NCBI GenBank assembly: GCA_029718625.1
Contig: CM056376.1
Coordinates: 26,522,813 to 26,586,812, forward strand
Length of the DNA: 64,000 nucleotides
Direction: 5' to 3'
Source: Synaphobranchus kaupii
Lineage: Eukaryota; Chordata; Actinopteri; Anguilliformes; Synaphobranchidae
Made by a program: the position numbers and the translations under genes
Shown: positions 60,191 to 64,000 of the stretch, in pieces
Numbering within the stretch: the first letter of the stretch is position 1
Layout of the letters: each line of letters begins with the position of its first letter
The notes under the pieces: model-generated
What the model saw: the letters and a program-made list of their open reading frames with translations, nothing else
Told to the model about the DNA's origin: nothing
The model's database searches: none

Positions 60191-60645
60191 CACAAGCTGA
60201 CCACTAAGGCCCCTGGGTGCTTATAGCGTGAGCTAACCACTAGGGCCCCCCAGACCCCTCAGGGCTTACAATGTGAGGGCCCCCAGGCCCCTTGGTGTTT
60301 AAAACGTGAGCTGGCCACTAGGGCCCCCTGGGCCCCTCAGCGCTTACAGTGTGAGGGGCCCCCAGGCCCCTTGGTGTTTAAAGACTGAGCTGACCACAAG
60401 GGCCCCTAGGCCCCTGGGGCTTAAAGCGTGATCTGACCACTATGGCCCCCTGGGCCCCTTGGCACCTACAGTGTGAGGGTCCCTGGGCCCCTCCGCGCTT
60501 AAAGCATGAGCTGACCACTAGGGCCCCCTGGCCCTGCAGCGCTTACAATGTGAGGCCCCTGGGTGCTTACAGTGTGAGTTGACCACTAGGGCCCCCAGGC
60601 ACCTCGGTGCTTACATCGAGCGTAACACCTGGACCCCTTGGTACA
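60191..60645. repeat. Degenerate GGGCCC-rich tandem repeat
   Basis: Units of about 40 bp alternate between a GACCACTAGGGCCCCCTGGG type and a GCTTACAGTGTGAGGGGCCC type, giving a composite period of about 80 bp. The CCACTAGGG part recurs near 60201, 60237, 60316, 60516 and 60580. Units are diverged, so the array is old. Confidence 0.8.
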
Positions 60646-61000
60646 TACAGTGCATGCTTAAAATGAGAGCCTCTCGGAGAGTAAAGTGCTTCTGTACAAC
60701 TGAGCCAATGGTTGGCATGCTACAATATGCTGTGACATGATACAATATTCACCAACAAGTCAGTTCATTCAGCATAACAGGACAGTTTGAAGGGCGTCAT
60801 ATTATTGCAAGCCGCAAGCCGTTCGTTATTTGACTTACCGTAACTAGCTAGCTGCCCATTTTCCCTTGCTAGCTGCCCATATGATTCAGCTTGTTAACAG
60901 AAATTAGTTAGCGAGCTGCCATTTTTGCCAGCTAGCTGCCCTTACAACCAAATTAGCTGCACTAAAAAGCCAGCTAGTTAACTAGCTATTGGCCTAAAAC
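60646..61000. other. TAGCTGCCC-rich low-order repeat
   Basis: Several GCTAGCTGCCC copies occur at 60845-60955 without fixed spacing. No gene. Confidence 0.5.
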
Positions 61001-61747
61001 TATCACGGTTTTTCTGGTCGCTGCCCCTTCCTCCACTTAAGGGACTCTCGCGGCTCCGGGACAGTTCCCTTCCGTGTCTTATCTGTGGTCCGTTTATCTA
61101 TTTGCCCTGGATATTTAAGCCTCTCTCTTCCCTCTTCCAGTGCTTTGTTGTCATTTCGCGTGTACAATAAGCCAGGTACCGGTATAGGAAATAAGCGACC
61201 ACTTTATTTTAAAGCAAGTGCTTTAATCGCACGTGGGACTTGCTTTTAGTTGCGTTAGAGCTTCAATATAGGTTTTTGTTTGTCTCTTTTGCACTTTTCT
61301 TTCCTCGGTCTTTTCTGTGCTGTCCCCCATTTGACAGTTACGTTCTTTTCTTTTTAACCCTTACCTCTCTGTTTGTATACTCTCTTTGATGTGAGAGCGA
61401 GAAATTCTATATCTTTCGGTTTTCTTTTTCACCTCCTTATTTCGATCGTTTGTATTACGTGACAGAGGTGTCTGTTTCTGTTTCACTCTCTCCTGTCCGC
61501 TGGCTCTATTTTATGAGTCTGGGGAGATATCAGCTCTCATACTTGTGTCTTCAAGTCTCGCCCTCTTTCGGGGTAGTTCTTATTTGGCTTTACGCCGGGA
61601 GGGTTTTTATTCTCAGCATTTCCTTTTTGTTTCATGCTAATCCGTTCGCGGATTCCTCATCCCCTTTTACTGGCCCTCACTTTCGTGGGCAGCTTGTTTG
61701 ATCCCTTGTCCGGTCGCGTCTGGTTCTCCCTAACTCGAACCCTCACA
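61001..61747 (+). mobile_element. Probable second solo LTR
   Basis: The 747-bp block starts TATCACGGTTTTTCTGG (like the TGTCA/TATCA starts of fish LTRs) and ends CCCTCACA. AAAAC flanks both sides (60996-61000, 61748-61752). A TATTTAAG box at about 61112-61119 sits about 110 bp from the start. The start and end are less canonical than in the LTR at 37732, and no internal region is adjacent. Confidence 0.6.
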
Positions 61748-61752
61748 AAAAC

Positions 61753-62735
61753 TCAGATGTCTAACTCGTTAGGTGGCACACAACTTAACTAGTTAGTTAA
61801 GTGGCATTTGTTCGCGGGGTCGTCTGTGTGAAAGGGGGTATAAGATAAAAGGGTAGCTAGCTACAGTGGGTTGAATAAATGTTAAAACAGCATGCCATAG
61901 TCATGATGCTTAAATCAAAGCTACTAGCTAGCTAACTATTAGTGCTATTAGTTCAAAACTACGATTAGTTCAAAACATGGGATGCTGTGGCCGTGGGAAT
62001 AAAAACCTCATTGAGAGCTTATTAGCTAGCAGTTTTGTGAAACATTAAAAAAATATGCCAAAAGCTATATTTTTTCATACACTAACACATATATAAGAGA
62101 CCCAATCCATACTTAAAGATTAAGGGAAACCCCATTATTTTTTTCCATAGACCGTCTGTTGTTAGATCCACGGAAGTAGATAATGCTAACATTGACATGC
62201 AAATTGTTGATAGCTCTTATGGGGTATTTTTTTCCCCTCCCCATTGATGGGGTGTGGTCTATGTGCATAGTCTCCACCAAGTCATTTCACTGACTTATCC
62301 GAAACCTTTGTTAGTTGTTCAGCCAATTAAAAAAAAGTTATCTTTTGAATTTCAAGCAACATAATTCTCTCTGTGTCAGGCAGGTATATAAGACATTTCT
62401 TGGTGGGAAAAGCCACCGACAGATGCCTGTTTTCTTGCTTGGTATGCCACAGGAATATATTCAGAGACCTTTTTCATATTTTTCTAAAACAACTGCCTTT
62501 TTTAAGGCTATTATGGTTATTTTCTTTTATGTGCTTTTCTATTTTTTTCTTTTATCTACTCTAGCTGCCTTTAGGTACAAGTAGACTATAAAATACTACC
62601 ACTTGATTGTATTTTCCAACAACAGTATTTCGAAGGTTGTTGTCATTATTAATATATATAAATTCAATTATTATTTAATAAGTATTGAGTTATGCTATAA
62701 ATATATTCATATAAATAGCATACTAGTTCTGAAAT
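61753..62735. other. Stretch upstream of the transposase pseudogene
   Basis: It presumably contains the 5' end of the hAT element, but I could not identify its terminal repeat. GCTAGCTA motifs are frequent. Confidence 0.35.
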
Positions 62736-64000
62736 ATGGACCACAAACGCTGGAATAGTGGTGCTTCCAAAAGGAAAGCCAAAAAAGAAAAGGAGGCAAA
62801 AGAGGCAGTTTTGCTTCAAAGTGTTCCACTCATAGCCAACTTCTTTCAAAAACCCTCTGATAGTAATAATGATGACAGCAGCACTTGTCAGCTGTGAGGA
62901 AGGAACTAGCACTAGTTCAGTTTCCAGTAATGTTGTCACTCCCCCAGAGCCATCCTTTGAAAGCGAACCCTCAACAGCTAATGGTATACAAGAACCATCA
63001 TTTCCACCTCAGGAGCAGTTGGGCAGTTCACAAGAATCAAATCAGCAACCAAGCCAATCCTAGTGCTATGAGGTCACTGACCCTGCATTATGGCAAAGCA
63101 CTTCCAAGGACATTGTTAAGTCAGTGCTTATTGAGAGAGGAGCAGTCCCCTTCCAAAACCGCAGTGAAAAATACCCAGCTTCAGTCCGAGATAGAGCGCT
63201 TAGTGGAAAGATTAGAAGTTTCAACAATGAACAACAATGAACAACTGAACTGTATATTGCTAAATGGGCAGAAGGTTTCTAGACAGTGGCTACTGTACTC
63301 ACCCTCAACAGGTTGTGTGTACTGTTTTGCATGCAAACTGTTCTCCAGCAAGCTCGTTGCTTTAGTCAGGGGTTTTAGTGACTGGAAGCACTCTGAAAGA
63401 ATAGGGGAACACGAAAAGAGTGCAGAACACAGATCATGCATGCTTGTCTTGCACCAGCGGACAAAGAGCAGTGCTATAGATGCAGATCCCATGTGGCAAC
63501 TTGATGGGGAACGTAAATACTGGAGGGATATTTTGAAGTTGGAGTTGTAGCAGTGATCAAGTTCTTGGGTGAAAGAGGACTTGCGTTTTTGCTATCACAA
63601 TTTGACCCACCCATTCTTAGCTGAACATAATAAAAAGTTTGGTGGAAAAGGAAGAGGCACAGTGTCCTATTTGTCATCGACAATATGTGAATAACTCATT
63701 GAGCTAATGGGTCAGAAAACTCGCAAAACAATAGCAGGTGAGATTCGGGATGCCAAATATTTTTAAATAATTGTTGACTCCACCCCAGACCTGTCACATA
63801 TGGACCAATTGATGTTCATATTCCGGTTTGTTAACAGCAGCGGGAATGTGGTGGAGCGATTCCTGGGCTTTGAGCCAATTGAGAGCCACACTGGTAAACG
63901 TTTAGCAGACTGTGTGACTTTGATGGTGGAGGGCCTTGGGTTGGACCTCTCAAACTGTAGAGGTCAGTCATATGACAATGCAAGCAACATGTCAGGAAAA
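62736..64000 (+). pseudogene. hAT transposase (ZMYM1/TTF-zinc-finger type), frameshifted and cut by the window end
   Basis: This is a decayed DNA-transposon gene. Starting at the ATG at 62736, the protein begins with a basic MDHKRWNSGASKRKAKK stretch, passes through a Ser/Glu-rich linker, and reaches a TTF-type zinc finger (CVYCFACKLF ... WKHSERIGEHEKSAEH, about 63310-63430). It then enters the DUF4371-type transposase core (DSTPDLSHMDQLMFIFRFV; YDNASNMSGK at the very end). The parts lie in different frames: one to about 62880, a second to about 63200, a third to about 63545, then two further shifts before 63593. In-frame stops occur at 63061, 63692 and 63764. It is therefore not functional. 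The dimerisation domain lies beyond the window. Confidence 0.88.

Overview
This window reads as teleost fish genomic DNA. The evidence is one vertebrate coding exon, tRNA-derived SINEs with an L2-type tail, Tc1/mariner elements of the Sleeping Beauty type, hAT, TTAA-target and Harbinger-like MITEs, solo LTRs, and long CA/GT microsatellites. It is gene-poor. The only confident host coding sequence is exon 1 of galnt9, a brain-type polypeptide N-acetylgalactosaminyltransferase, on the minus strand at 522-762. The gene continues to the left of the window, so almost everything from 763 to 64000 is the region upstream of galnt9.

Layout. 1-762: intron 1, exon 1 and 5' leader of galnt9. 3.3-6.6 kb: three minisatellites, one with a higher-order period. 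7.2-12.2 kb: a TTAA-flanked MITE, a 92-bp repeat, and a TAA-flanked element. 15.4-19.0 kb: three related Tc1-like MITEs with direct repeats inside one inverted repeat. 20.4-21.4 kb: a 31-bp minisatellite and a SINE. 22.9-31.6 kb: a palindromic MITE, CA-rich repeats and three SINE insertions. 33.3-34.7 kb: a 292-bp MITE split by a 1.09-kb element with an 8-bp target duplication. 36.6-38.4 kb: a SINE-like repeat split by a non-LTR fragment, followed by a solo LTR. 44.4-45.6 kb: a hAT element with a perfect 8-bp target duplication. 45.9-46.2 kb: a GC-rich block with a TATA box on the minus strand. 47.1-47.3 kb: a near-perfect palindrome. 50.4-53.5 kb: a nested stack of at least five elements. 59.2 kb: a 227-bp deletion derivative of a Sleeping Beauty-like transposon. 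60.2-60.6 kb: a GGGCCC-rich tandem repeat. 61.0-61.7 kb: a second probable solo LTR. 62.7-64.0 kb: a frameshifted hAT transposase pseudogene running off the window.

No operon-like or obviously cooperating gene set is present. The interest lies in the record of repeat insertion: removing the nested elements brings two copies of one MITE family back to almost the same length (292 and 300 bp). Several CTCF-like motifs suggest possible chromatin anchors upstream of galnt9. All family assignments come from reading the sequence and general knowledge; no database search was possible.
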